Positions 1 through 7,023 of a stretch of DNA of 7,602 nucleotides are shown here, piece after piece (the first letter of the stretch is position 1; each line of letters opens with the position of its first letter). The DNA comes from Propionibacteriaceae bacterium. Its GTDB lineage: Bacteria; Actinomycetota; Actinomycetes; Propionibacteriales; Propionibacteriaceae. The stretch is taken from positions 1 to 7,602 of the forward strand of contig JAIRRM010000039.1 in NCBI GenBank assembly GCA_031255975.1. The letters run 5' to 3'. The notes beneath the pieces were generated by a model, which saw only the letters and a program-made list of their open reading frames with translations, was not told the DNA's origin and searched no databases. Made by a program: the position numbers and the translations under genes.

Positions 1-1
1 C

Positions 2-430
2 CTCGCGGCACGGGAACTGGTGGCCACCCTGAGCGCTATCACCGCCGGCTTTGACCCGGTGCCACAGCCCACCGATGGCATCACCCTGGCCCCAAAACTC
101 ACCGTGGACGAGGTGCGCCTCGACTGGAGCGCGCCGCGACATGCCATTTGCGGATTGGTGCGAGGCGCGAACCCGAACCCTGGAGCCTGGACGTTGTTCC
201 GAGGCGAGCGGCTGAAGATCTTACGGGCCACGTCGCCACTTGAAGCCGTGCCTGGGGCTGCCGCCGCCGCGCCCGGAACGCTCATAAACACCAAACGGGA
301 ACTGCTGGTGACCTGCGGCGAGAGTAGCGTGCTCCGATTGGATCAGGTACAGCCGGTCGGCAAGAAGCCGATGACCGGGGCGGATTGGGCCCGCGGAATA
401 CGGATACAGGCGGGGGAGCGTTTTGGCTAG
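2..430 (+). CDS. fmt: Methionyl-tRNA formyltransferase, C-terminal part (5' end outside window)
   Basis: Only the last 142 codons are present; the frame is open to the left edge and ends at TAG 428-430. Fmt transfers a formyl group from 10-formyltetrahydrofolate to Met-tRNAi in the cytoplasm, producing the initiator tRNA for translation. What is visible is the end of the catalytic domain followed by the C-terminal OB-fold tRNA-binding domain. The recognisable pieces are the APKLTVDEVRLDWSAP stretch near the start, the (R)GANPNPGAW motif (typically RAxxPxPGAW in this family), and the tail GKKPMTGADWARG, which matches actinobacterial Fmt C-termini as I recall them. The catalytic Asn-His-Asp site and the folate-binding region lie outside the window and cannot be checked. 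The stop overlaps the rsmB start by 8 bases, an arrangement common in bacterial fmt-rsmB operons. The C-terminus looks intact. Confidence 0.93.
   Translation, partial: LAARELVATLSAITAGFDPVPQPTDGITLAPKLTVDEVRLDWSAPRHAICGLVRGANPNPGAWTLFRGERLKILRATSPLEAVPGAAAAAPGTLINTKRELLVTCGESSVLRLDQVQPVGKKPMTGADWARGIRIQAGERFG
412..425 (+). promoter_or_regulatory. Shine-Dalgarno and TTG start of rsmB inside fmt
   Basis: The purine-rich GGGGGAG at 412-418 lies four bases before TTG 423-425, within the last codons of fmt, and the fmt stop TAG at 428-430 follows. This decides the rsmB start and suggests that ribosomes finishing fmt re-initiate on rsmB. Confidence 0.65.
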
Positions 431-1820
431 GAAGCCGGATCGTCGTTCGTTCGGCGGTGGTTCGCGCGATATTCAGGGCGGTAATCGGGTGCGCTTGGTC
501 GCGTTCCGGGCACTGCGCCGAGTCAGTGCTGAGGCTGGTTATGCCAATCTGGTGGTGGCGGACGTGCTGCGCGAGACCGGTCTCACCGGGAAGGACGCGG
601 CGGCTGTAACCGACATGGTAAGTGCCGCCTGTCGCTGGCAGGGCACTCTTGATCGCATCATCGCTGCCGCCGCCGGTCGTGAATTATCCACGCTGCAACC
701 GGCGGTGGTGGATGTGCTCCGGCTCGGTGCCGTGCTCTGGGCGGAGTCCACCCCGGCACATGCCGTGGTTTCCGAAATGGTGACGCTGGCGCGTAATGCC
801 ATCGGTGAACGGGTCAGTGGCCTGGTAAACGCCGTGATGCGTCGAGTGGTCGGCAAACCCATACCCGAATGGCTAGCTGAACTCAGCGCCGGGATGGACA
901 TGCTGGATGCTCTGTCCGTGCGTCATGCCCATCCGCGTTGGATCGTAGCCGTGTTCGCCGAGTTGCTACCCGCGAATGAATTGGAGGCGGCGCTCAACGC
1001 TGACAACATCCCACCTGTTCCCACGTTGGTGGCGAGGCCGGGGCTCATCGCCAGGGACGCCCTGCTGGCGGCGGGCGGTGGCGCACCCACGGCATACTCC
1101 CCGTACGGCGTCACTCGCCCCGGAAACCCCGCCGAACTATCGCCGGTGCGCATCGGCTGGGCCGGGGTGCAAGACGAGGGCAGTCAATTGGTCACATTGG
1201 CCGCAGTCCGCGCTGCCACCGCGTACCCCGTGTCTGGGCCGTGGCTGGACATGTGCGCCGGGCCAGGCGGCAAGGCCGCGCTGCTGAGCGGATTGGCGGC
1301 CGAGCAGGGCCGTACCCTGTTGGCCAACGAACTGCAACCCCATCGCGCCCGACTTGTGGCTCAAGCGCTACGCGGCTATCCCGGCGGCACCCATCTGGTA
1401 GTCACCGCAGACGCTCGTACCGCGCCCTGGCGAGAAAGCAGCTTTGCCCTCACGGTGGCCGACGCACCCTGTTCTGGGTTAGGGGCGCTGCGCCGTCGCC
1501 CTGATTCCCGCTGGCGGCGTGAGCCGAAGTCCATCAGCGAACTCAGCGAGTTGCAACGCGACCTCATGGAGTCGGCTGTTCGCGCCACCGCGCCAGGCGG
1601 TGTCGTCGCCTGGATCACCTGTTCGCCGCACCCGGATGAAACCGCTGCCATCGTCAACCATGCGGCGGCGATCCACGGCCTTACACTGCTGGATGCGCCG
1701 TCTTTCCTGCCAGAAGTGCCTGATGCCGCTGCGGCCAGCGACTCCCGATTCGTGCAACTCTGGCCGCACCGACACGGCACGGACGCAATGTTTCTCGCCC
1801 TGGCGGTGAAACCCCACTAG
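423..1820 (+). CDS. rsmB: 16S rRNA (cytosine-C5) methyltransferase, RsmB/Fmu family
   Basis: Encodes 465 residues. RsmB uses S-adenosylmethionine to methylate C5 of a 16S rRNA cytosine (C967 in E. coli numbering). Residues about 22-142 form the NusB-like RNA-binding domain, including the LRLGAVLW helix and GLVNAVMRR. The rest is a Rossmann methyltransferase. The SAM-binding motif is DMCAGPGGK at 276-284. The PCSG motif has Cys350, the cysteine that assists product release in m5C RNA methyltransferases, and TCSPHPDET has Cys400, the expected catalytic nucleophile. Both cysteines are present, so the enzyme should be active. Length is normal for actinobacterial homologues. The start is TTG at 423, preceded four bases upstream by GGGGGAG (412-418), and it overlaps the fmt stop, which implies translational coupling. 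GTG at 489 is an alternative start but would remove a basic, Gly-rich N-terminal tail. The family is certain; the exact target base is inferred from homology. Confidence 0.94.
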   Translation: MARKPDRRSFGGGSRDIQGGNRVRLVAFRALRRVSAEAGYANLVVADVLRETGLTGKDAAAVTDMVSAACRWQGTLDRIIAAAAGRELSTLQPAVVDVLRLGAVLWAESTPAHAVVSEMVTLARNAIGERVSGLVNAVMRRVVGKPIPEWLAELSAGMDMLDALSVRHAHPRWIVAVFAELLPANELEAALNADNIPPVPTLVARPGLIARDALLAAGGGAPTAYSPYGVTRPGNPAELSPVRIGWAGVQDEGSQLVTLAAVRAATAYPVSGPWLDMCAGPGGKAALLSGLAAEQGRTLLANELQPHRARLVAQALRGYPGGTHLVVTADARTAPWRESSFALTVADAPCSGLGALRRRPDSRWRREPKSISELSELQRDLMESAVRATAPGGVVAWITCSPHPDETAAIVNHAAAIHGLTLLDAPSFLPEVPDAAAASDSRFVQLWPHRHGTDAMFLALAVKPH

Positions 1821-1830
1821 GCTGGGTGCT

Positions 1831-2502
1831 GTGGAGATAAGGATCACGCCAAGCATTTTGACCGTCGACTTCGCCGATTTGGCAGCCGAAATGCGGCGGG
1901 TGCCAGGCGCTGACGGATTCCACCTCGACGTGATGGACAATCATTTCGTGCCCAATCTCACCTTTGGATTGCCGGTGGTGCGCTGCCTGCGCCAGGTGAG
2001 CGCCCAACCGTTTGATCTGCATCTGATGATTGAAGACGCCGACCGCTGGGCACCGATCTACGCCGCCGAATCGGGTGCGGAAACCGTCACTTTTCACGTC
2101 GAAGCCTCCAAAGCGCCGATCCGGTTGGCGCGCGAACTGCGTCGTCTCGGGGTGCGGGCCGCCATGGGGTTGAAGCCCGCCACCCCCATTGAGCCGTACG
2201 CCGACATGATTACCGAACTCGACCAGATTCTGCTGATGAGTGTGGAGCCGGGATTTGGGGGGCAGAAGTTTCTGGATGTGGTGGTACCGAAGATCCGTCG
2301 CACCCGCGAAATCATTCGAGGCAGCGGCGCGCAGATCGCCATTCAGATTGACGGCGGTATCTCGGTGGAGACCATCGGACGTTGCGCCGAAGCCGGAGCG
2401 GATGTGTTCGTGGCGGGTTCCGCCGTCTACTCCGCCGCCGATCCGGATGCCATGGTAACCGAGTTGAGGAAGCTGGCTGCGGCGGCCTACTGCGGCATGT
2501 GA
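1831..2502 (+). CDS. rpe: Ribulose-phosphate 3-epimerase
   Basis: Encodes 223 residues, the normal length for this (beta/alpha)8-barrel enzyme. It interconverts D-ribulose 5-phosphate and D-xylulose 5-phosphate in the pentose phosphate pathway. Signature pieces run in the expected order: TPSIL with Ser8; [13 protein letters not shown] with His31 and Asp33 (metal ligand and catalytic base); DLHLMI with metal-ligand His64; the loop EPGFGGQ at 139-145; and QIDGGI with catalytic Asp174. Near the C-terminus, FVAGSAVYS is the phosphate-binding segment. The start is GTG at 1831, 10 bases after the rsmB stop; no strong Shine-Dalgarno is visible (only GGCTGGG), so translation may depend on coupling to rsmB. 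The residues just before PSIL fit the usual short N-terminus, supporting this start. It is the last gene of the rightward fmt-rsmB-rpe operon. Confidence 0.95.
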   Translation: MEIRITPSILTVDFADLAAEMRRVPGADGFHLDVMDNHFVPNLTFGLPVVRCLRQVSAQPFDLHLMIEDADRWAPIYAAESGAETVTFHVEASKAPIRLARELRRLGVRAAMGLKPATPIEPYADMITELDQILLMSVEPGFGGQKFLDVVVPKIRRTREIIRGSGAQIAIQIDGGISVETIGRCAEAGADVFVAGSAVYSAADPDAMVTELRKLAAAAYCGM

Positions 2503-2728
2503 GAACCACCTCCTCCGCCTCGTCGCCGTCCAATCCTTTCTCCGGGCCGGGGGCGTGTTTTCGCGGGAGCGATGAACATACGGATGGTGCCGACGCTTTT
2601 GTGGTGGGCACCCTCGGGTTGCAGCTGTTCGCTACGCCAGGCACGCGGATTCATTACCGCTTTCTGAAACCAACCCCGGCGCTCGGTAGTACCCATCCCA
2701 GGCGGCGGTTGGCTGGCTGATCGCGACG
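2503..2728. other. Convergent intergenic region between rpe and the PAC2 gene
   Basis: This 226-base stretch separates two converging genes. I see no gene I can support. Reading frames that cross it overlap rpe or the PAC2 gene out of frame and resemble no family I know. A 31-codon frame (ATG 2572 to TGA 2667) has GGGAG only two bases before its ATG, too close for a normal ribosome site. There is no tRNA-like cloverleaf and no T-rich terminator tail. The hairpin at 2586-2612 is the clearest structure, and a weaker pairing of CCAACC (2670-2675) with GGTTGG (2707-2712) encloses a long loop. Confidence 0.6.
2586..2612. terminator. Possible hairpin, candidate bidirectional terminator
   Basis: GGTGCC (2586-2591) is perfectly complementary to GGCACC (2607-2612), with a 15-base loop. 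Two further pairs (2583-2615, 2584-2614) extend it past one mismatch. Its position between converging rpe and PAC2 genes suits a shared terminator. There is no U-tract on either strand, so it would be an atypical, actinobacterial-style terminator, or it may be chance pairing in GC-rich DNA. Confidence 0.25.
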
Positions 2729-3604
2729 CTATCTCCCAGGATCGCGGAGGAACCGCTCGAACTCCTGGGCGATAGTCTCGCCGGTCACGGTGGAGATGTC
2801 GTCCGAATCCCAACCCCGCTCCAGTTCCTCGACGTATTCGCTGATCTCTGGGTCGTCGTCCACCAACTGCGAGACACGCCGCACCCAGTCGCGCGCGTCG
2901 GTTTCCAGCTTGCTCAAGTCAAGGTCGGCAGGGTTACCGAGCAGCGCCCGTACCTGGGTGAGCAGGGTGTGTACCGCTAACGGATTCTCGTTCGACGCCG
3001 CGTAGTGCGGCACCGACACCCACAGGTTCACCACCTCGCAGTCGGGGATGCCGCGACAGGCATCGGCCAGTATCCCGATGATGCCGGTAGGGCCTTCGTA
3101 GTCGCTACGGGCCAGCATCACGTCGATCTCTGGTGAAGTGGATGAGCCGTTGATCGGTAAGCCCCGAGTGTGCGGCACGTCTGCCAGCATCGACCCCAGC
3201 ACCACCACCAGAGCGGGCTTGGCCTCGGTGATCTTTTCCACCACGATACGGGTGAAAGTGCGCCACATCAGGTTCGGTTCCGGCCCGTCAACGAGCAACA
3301 GATCTTGATTGGCGGTTCGCGCGGTAGCGAATCGTATCGATGGCCAGATGATCTGGCGTTCCGTCTCCTGACCCTCCACCTGGGGACGGGTGGCGGTGTA
3401 GTCCCAGAACAACTCGTCGTCTAGCTCGTAGACGCTTTGGGCGTCATAGCACTGCGCCAAAAAGTGGAGCGCACCGGTAGCTGCTTCGCCCGCGTCGTTC
3501 CAGCCATGGCAGGCGACGATGACCACTGGCCTTGCCAAGCGCTTGAGTCCTCTCGTCACGACTCCCAGCTTACTCGGAGGCGTCGCGTCGCCAGGTATGC
3601 TCAT
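2729..3604 (-). CDS. PAC2-family protein (proteasome assembly chaperone-like fold)
   Basis: Encodes 291 residues from the chosen start; the stop codon occupies 2731-2729. It belongs to the PAC2 family, named after the eukaryotic proteasome assembly chaperone PAC2; the actinobacterial members have no settled biochemical role. The N-terminal signature PVVIVACHGWNDAGEAA is present with GWNDAG at about 34-39, followed by LLLVDGPEPNLMWRTF, ALVVVLGSMLADVPHTR and PTGIIGILADACRG, all typical of the family's alpha/beta core. The C-terminal 60 residues are acidic and helix-prone, ending EFERFLRDPGR. There is no signal peptide or membrane segment, so it should be cytoplasmic. I chose ATG at 3604 because GAGG (3616-3613 on this strand) lies 8 bases upstream. 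ATGs at 3673 and 3610 are longer options, and GTG at 3559 is a shorter one. It diverges from metH, a neighbourhood I also recall from mycobacteria (Rv2125 next to metH Rv2124c). Confidence 0.88.
   Translation of the reverse strand: MSIPGDATPPSKLGVVTRGLKRLARPVVIVACHGWNDAGEAATGALHFLAQCYDAQSVYELDDELFWDYTATRPQVEGQETERQIIWPSIRFATARTANQDLLLVDGPEPNLMWRTFTRIVVEKITEAKPALVVVLGSMLADVPHTRGLPINGSSTSPEIDVMLARSDYEGPTGIIGILADACRGIPDCEVVNLWVSVPHYAASNENPLAVHTLLTQVRALLGNPADLDLSKLETDARDWVRRVSQLVDDDPEISEYVEELERGWDSDDISTVTGETIAQEFERFLRDPGR
3596..3601 (+). promoter_or_regulatory. Candidate -10 element for a leaderless metH transcript
   Basis: TATGCT at 3596-3601 fits the actinobacterial TANNNT -10 consensus, and its last T is seven bases before ATG 3609. 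That is the spacing expected if transcription begins at the A of the start codon. No convincing -35 hexamer is visible 16-19 bases upstream. This would explain why metH has no well-spaced Shine-Dalgarno: GGAGG at 3576-3580 is 16 bases from ATG 3597 and 28 from ATG 3609. It is inferred from pattern only, and a hexamer this degenerate arises often by chance. Confidence 0.3.
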
Positions 3605-3616
3605 CGGCATGACCTC
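3604..3616 (-). promoter_or_regulatory. Ribosome binding site deciding the PAC2 start
   Basis: Read on the minus strand, GAGG at 3616-3613 is followed by an 8-base spacer and ATG 3604-3602. The upstream in-frame ATG at 3610 is only two bases from GAGG, and the ATG at 3673 would put 60-odd extra residues before the GWNDAG-containing strand. This site lies within the first codons of metH on the opposite strand. Confidence 0.55.
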
Positions 3617-6600
3617 AGCCTTACGCGACTCGCTGACCCACCAGGTGTTGCTCGGCGACGGCGCGATGGGCACCGAATTGGAGAAACTGGGGCTGTCCAG
3701 CGCCGATTTCGCAGGTCACGAGGGTTGCAATGAGATTCTGAACGTGACGCGTCCCGACGCGGTGGCAGATGTACACCGGGCCTATCTGGCGGCAGGGTCG
3801 GATTTCGTGCTCACCAACACCTTCGGTTGTTGCGTCACGGCGCTCAGCGATCACGGGTTGGTGGGGCGGTTGGCGGAGTTGGCAACCGCCGCCGCCCGCA
3901 TTGCTCGGGGAGCGGCGGACGCGGCCAGCACTTCCACTAAGCCCCGCTTCGTTATCGCCGATGTCGGACCTGGCACCAAGCTGCCAACGCTGGGCCAGGT
4001 TACGTTCGCCGCGTTGCGCGACGGCTACGCGAACCAACTCCGTGCCATGGCGGAAGTGGGCATCGACGCGGTGCTAGTGGAGACTTGCCAAGATCTGTTG
4101 CAGACGAAGGCTGCGGTGATCGCAGCGAAACGGGTACGTACAGAACTTGGCTTGGATCTGCCCATCTGGGCCAGTGTCACTATCGAAACAAACGGTGCCA
4201 TGCTGCTCGGCAGCGACATCACCGCCGCGCTCACCGTGCTGGAGGGGCTCGGGGTGGAAGTGATCGGGCTTAACTGCGCCACCGGCCCCGACATGATGGC
4301 GCCGTATCTACAAGTGCTGTCCCGCCACGCCAGCGCCAGGCTGCGCTGCGCCCCCAACGCGGGGCTGCCGGAACTCAGCGCCGCCGGGCCGCTGTATCCA
4401 CTCACCCCTGAAGCTTTCGCGGCTAGTCTTACCGATTTCACCGAGCGTTATGGGCTGGCGGTTGTCGATGGTTGCTGCGGCACCACTCCGGCGCACATCC
4501 AGGCGTTGGCCGCCACACTTACCGAGCGTCGCGTCCGGGAGCGCATCCCCGAGCCGCTCCACGCCGTCAGTAGCCTTTACGATGCGGTGACGTTGCGGCA
4601 AGACACTAACTACTTGGCGGTGGGGGAACGCGCCAACGCCGCCGGTTCCAAAGCGTTCCGCGAAGCCATGCTGGACGACGATTACGACCGGGCGGTCGCG
4701 CTCGCCAAGCGTCAGAGCAACACCCATGTACTTGATCTCTGCGTTGATTATGTTGGCCGCGACGGGGTACATGACATGGCAGAATTGGCGCGGCGCTTCG
4801 CCACCGCCATCGACCAGCCGGTGATGCTGGACTCGTCAGTGCCCGCGGTGATGCGAGCCGGTTTGGAGGCGACGCCGGGGCGCGCCATTGTCAATTCGCT
4901 GCATTTGGAGGATCCGGACAAGTTCGCTGCCATGGCTGAGTTGGCGGCGGAACACGGCGCGGCGGTGGTGGCGCTCACCATCGACGCACAGGGCATGGCT
5001 CGTACGGTAGAACGCAAACTGGAGGTTGCCGAACGGCTGCTCACCGCGCTGGATGAGTACGGTATCGCGCCGCGTGACGTACTGCTGGACTTTCTCACCT
5101 ACCCCATCACCACCGGCAGCGAGGTGAATCGTGGCGACGCGGCGGCCACCATCCGCGCTATCGCGGAGTTTGCCCGGCGACACCCGGAGGTGGGCACGGT
5201 GTTGGGAGTATCGAACGTGTCATTCGGCATCAAGCCCGCCGCGCGCCGGGTGCTCAACTCGGTGTTTCTATACGAGGCCAGGCAGGCGGGGTTGCAGGCC
5301 GCCATCGTGGACGCCGGGAAGATCATGCCACTGGAGAGCATTCCCGGCCAGCAGCTACTCACCGCGCTTGATCTCATCTGGGATCGCCGCCGCGAGGGTT
5401 ACGATCCGCTGAACGCCTTCCTGGCGCAGTTTGACGGCGACGACGCCACAGTGGGGTCGGCCGCTAATCGCGACCGCTATGCCGGGCTGAGTCTGCGGGA
5501 ACGGTTGTCCGCCCGGATCGTCGCCGGTGACGGTGACGGACTGGAAACCGATCTGGCCGCCGCCCTCGCCGCTGGAATGAAACCGCTCGACATCATCAAC
5601 GCCGAACTGTTGGACGGAATGCGCCAGGTCGGCGAACTGTTTGGTGCCGGACGGATGCAGTTGCCGTTCGTATTGGCCAGCGCTGAGACCATGAAACGCG
5701 CAGTGGCCCAGTTGGAACCGCTCATCGCCAAAGCGGGGCAGGCCGCATCCAAAGGCAGCATTTTGCTGGCCACGGTGCGGGGCGACGTACACGACATCGG
5801 CAAAAACCTGGTGGACATTATCCTCAGCAACAACGGCTACCGGGTGGTGAATCTGGGTATCAAGCAACCCATCTCCGCTGTCATCGACGCCGCGTTGCGC
5901 GAGAATGTCGATGCTATCGGGCTCTCCGGGTTGCTGGTGAAATCCACCCTGGTGATGCGCGACGATCTGGCGGAACTGGCCCGGCGTGGCCTCTCCGAGC
6001 GTTTTCCGGTGGTATTGGGTGGTGCCGCACTCACCAGAGCGTACGTAGCCGACCAGTTGGCCCCCACGTACCCGGGCCAGGTGCGTTACGCCAAGGATGC
6101 CTTCGCCGGTTTGGAGTTCATGGAAGATCTCGCCGCTGGGCGGCTCTCACAGCCACCGGCTGAGCGTCAACTCCTTTCAGCCACGGCTACGACTACGGCT
6201 TCCACGGCGTCACGATCCGCGACATCTGTAGCGCCACGACCCCAAGCCGACGCCGTGGAGCCGTTGGCAAGCCTCGTTCCGCCGTTTTGGGGTGACAGCA
6301 TCGTCACCGCGACACTTGATGATCTGTTGCCGCACCTTGACCTGCGCACTCTGCTGAGCGCTAAATGGGGGCTACGAGCATCGCACGGCATGGAGCGACT
6401 CATTGACGAACAACGCTCGCGCATCGATACCGCCATCCTCCGGGCCCGCGACTTGATAGAACCGCAACTGGTGTACGGGTACTTCCGGGCGCGTAGCGAC
6501 GGCGAAACACTGCTGATCGAAGACGAGTCCGGCGCTGTGCTTGCCCGATTCACCTTCCCGCGACAACAACGCCCACTGTATCGCTGCCTCACCGACTTCT

Positions 6601-6998
6601 TCCACGCCGCTGAGCCAACCGCGCCGGTCGTATTGCCACTGCAATTGGTCACTATCGGTGCTCGATTCGCCTCGGGCACTCAGGCCCTTTTCGCCGCTGA
6701 TCGCTACCGTGACTATCTGGAGTTGCACGGCCTGGGGATGCAGCTGGCGGAGGCGTGTGCCGCCTGGGCGCATGATCGTATTCGCAAAGAACTGGGCCTT
6801 GCGCCGGGGCAGGGCGAGCGATTCTCGTTCGGCTATCCCGCCTGCCCTGATCTCTCCCAGCGCCGTATTCTCACCGAACTGCTGGGCGCGGATCGCATCG
6901 GAGTGAGCCTCACCGAGACGTTCCAACTGGATCCCGAAGCAGCCACAGACGCCATCGTCGTCACGCATCCGGCAGCCCGGCATTTCTCTGTTCACTGA
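3609..6998 (+). CDS. metH: Cobalamin-dependent methionine synthase
   Basis: Encodes 1129 residues from ATG 3609. It transfers a methyl group from 5-methyltetrahydrofolate via cob(I)alamin to homocysteine, giving methionine. All modules are present. The homocysteine domain (about 1-315) has GDGAMG at 16-21 and zinc ligands Cys223 (GLNCATGP), Cys289 and Cys290 (DGCCGT). The pterin domain (about 330-600) has GERAN at 339-343. The cobalamin cap and binding domains (about 640-850) have DVHDIG at 726-731 with His728, the lower axial cobalt ligand, and SGLLVKST. An Ala/Ser/Thr-rich linker then leads to the AdoMet-dependent reactivation domain (about 890-1129), with RFSFGYPACPD beginning at Arg1071 and Tyr1076. 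The size is slightly short of mycobacterial MetH (about 1190), mostly from a shorter linker. ATG 3597 would add four residues, and an in-frame ATG at 3519 would extend deep into the opposing PAC2 gene. No cobalamin riboswitch is seen upstream. The organism must make or import B12. Confidence 0.96.
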   Translation: MTSALRDSLTHQVLLGDGAMGTELEKLGLSSADFAGHEGCNEILNVTRPDAVADVHRAYLAAGSDFVLTNTFGCCVTALSDHGLVGRLAELATAAARIARGAADAASTSTKPRFVIADVGPGTKLPTLGQVTFAALRDGYANQLRAMAEVGIDAVLVETCQDLLQTKAAVIAAKRVRTELGLDLPIWASVTIETNGAMLLGSDITAALTVLEGLGVEVIGLNCATGPDMMAPYLQVLSRHASARLRCAPNAGLPELSAAGPLYPLTPEAFAASLTDFTERYGLAVVDGCCGTTPAHIQALAATLTERRVRERIPEPLHAVSSLYDAVTLRQDTNYLAVGERANAAGSKAFREAMLDDDYDRAVALAKRQSNTHVLDLCVDYVGRDGVHDMAELARRFATAIDQPVMLDSSVPAVMRAGLEATPGRAIVNSLHLEDPDKFAAMAELAAEHGAAVVALTIDAQGMARTVERKLEVAERLLTALDEYGIAPRDVLLDFLTYPITTGSEVNRGDAAATIRAIAEFARRHPEVGTVLGVSNVSFGIKPAARRVLNSVFLYEARQAGLQAAIVDAGKIMPLESIPGQQLLTALDLIWDRRREGYDPLNAFLAQFDGDDATVGSAANRDRYAGLSLRERLSARIVAGDGDGLETDLAAALAAGMKPLDIINAELLDGMRQVGELFGAGRMQLPFVLASAETMKRAVAQLEPLIAKAGQAASKGSILLATVRGDVHDIGKNLVDIILSNNGYRVVNLGIKQPISAVIDAALRENVDAIGLSGLLVKSTLVMRDDLAELARRGLSERFPVVLGGAALTRAYVADQLAPTYPGQVRYAKDAFAGLEFMEDLAAGRLSQPPAERQLLSATATTTASTASRSATSVAPRPQADAVEPLASLVPPFWGDSIVTATLDDLLPHLDLRTLLSAKWGLRASHGMERLIDEQRSRIDTAILRARDLIEPQLVYGYFRARSDGETLLIEDESGAVLARFTFPRQQRPLYRCLTDFFHAAEPTAPVVLPLQLVTIGARFASGTQALFAADRYRDYLELHGLGMQLAEACAAWAHDRIRKELGLAPGQGERFSFGYPACPDLSQRRILTELLGADRIGVSLTETFQLDPEAATDAIVVTHPAARHFSVH

Positions 6999-7023
6999 GC
7001 CTACTGCGACAATGGACGGCGTT

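Noticed and set aside
2572..2667. 31-codon open frame in the rpe-PAC2 spacer
   Set aside because: GGGAG is only two bases before the ATG, the peptide resembles nothing I know, and frames this short are common by chance.
2668..2712. CCAACC/GGTTGG inverted repeat as the terminator
   Set aside because: Only six pairs close a 31-base loop with no U-tract; weaker than the hairpin at 2586-2612.
2382..2720. Out-of-frame open stretch crossing the end of rpe (+ strand)
   Set aside because: It overlaps rpe by about 120 bases in another frame and shows no family signature; it is best read as a by-product of GC-rich coding DNA.
3519..3608. Longer metH start at ATG 3519 (30 extra residues)
   Set aside because: It would overlap the PAC2 coding region by about 86 bases, has no ribosome site, and adds residues beyond the usual short N-terminus before GDGAMG.
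3437..3608. Cobalamin or SAM riboswitch upstream of metH
   Set aside because: This region is coding sequence of the opposing PAC2 gene, and I see no B12-box-like sequence or fitting stem arrangement.
3605..3673. Longer PAC2 start at ATG 3673
   Set aside because: It overlaps metH codons by 65 bases and places a non-conserved tail before the family signature; ATG 3604 has a well-spaced GAGG.
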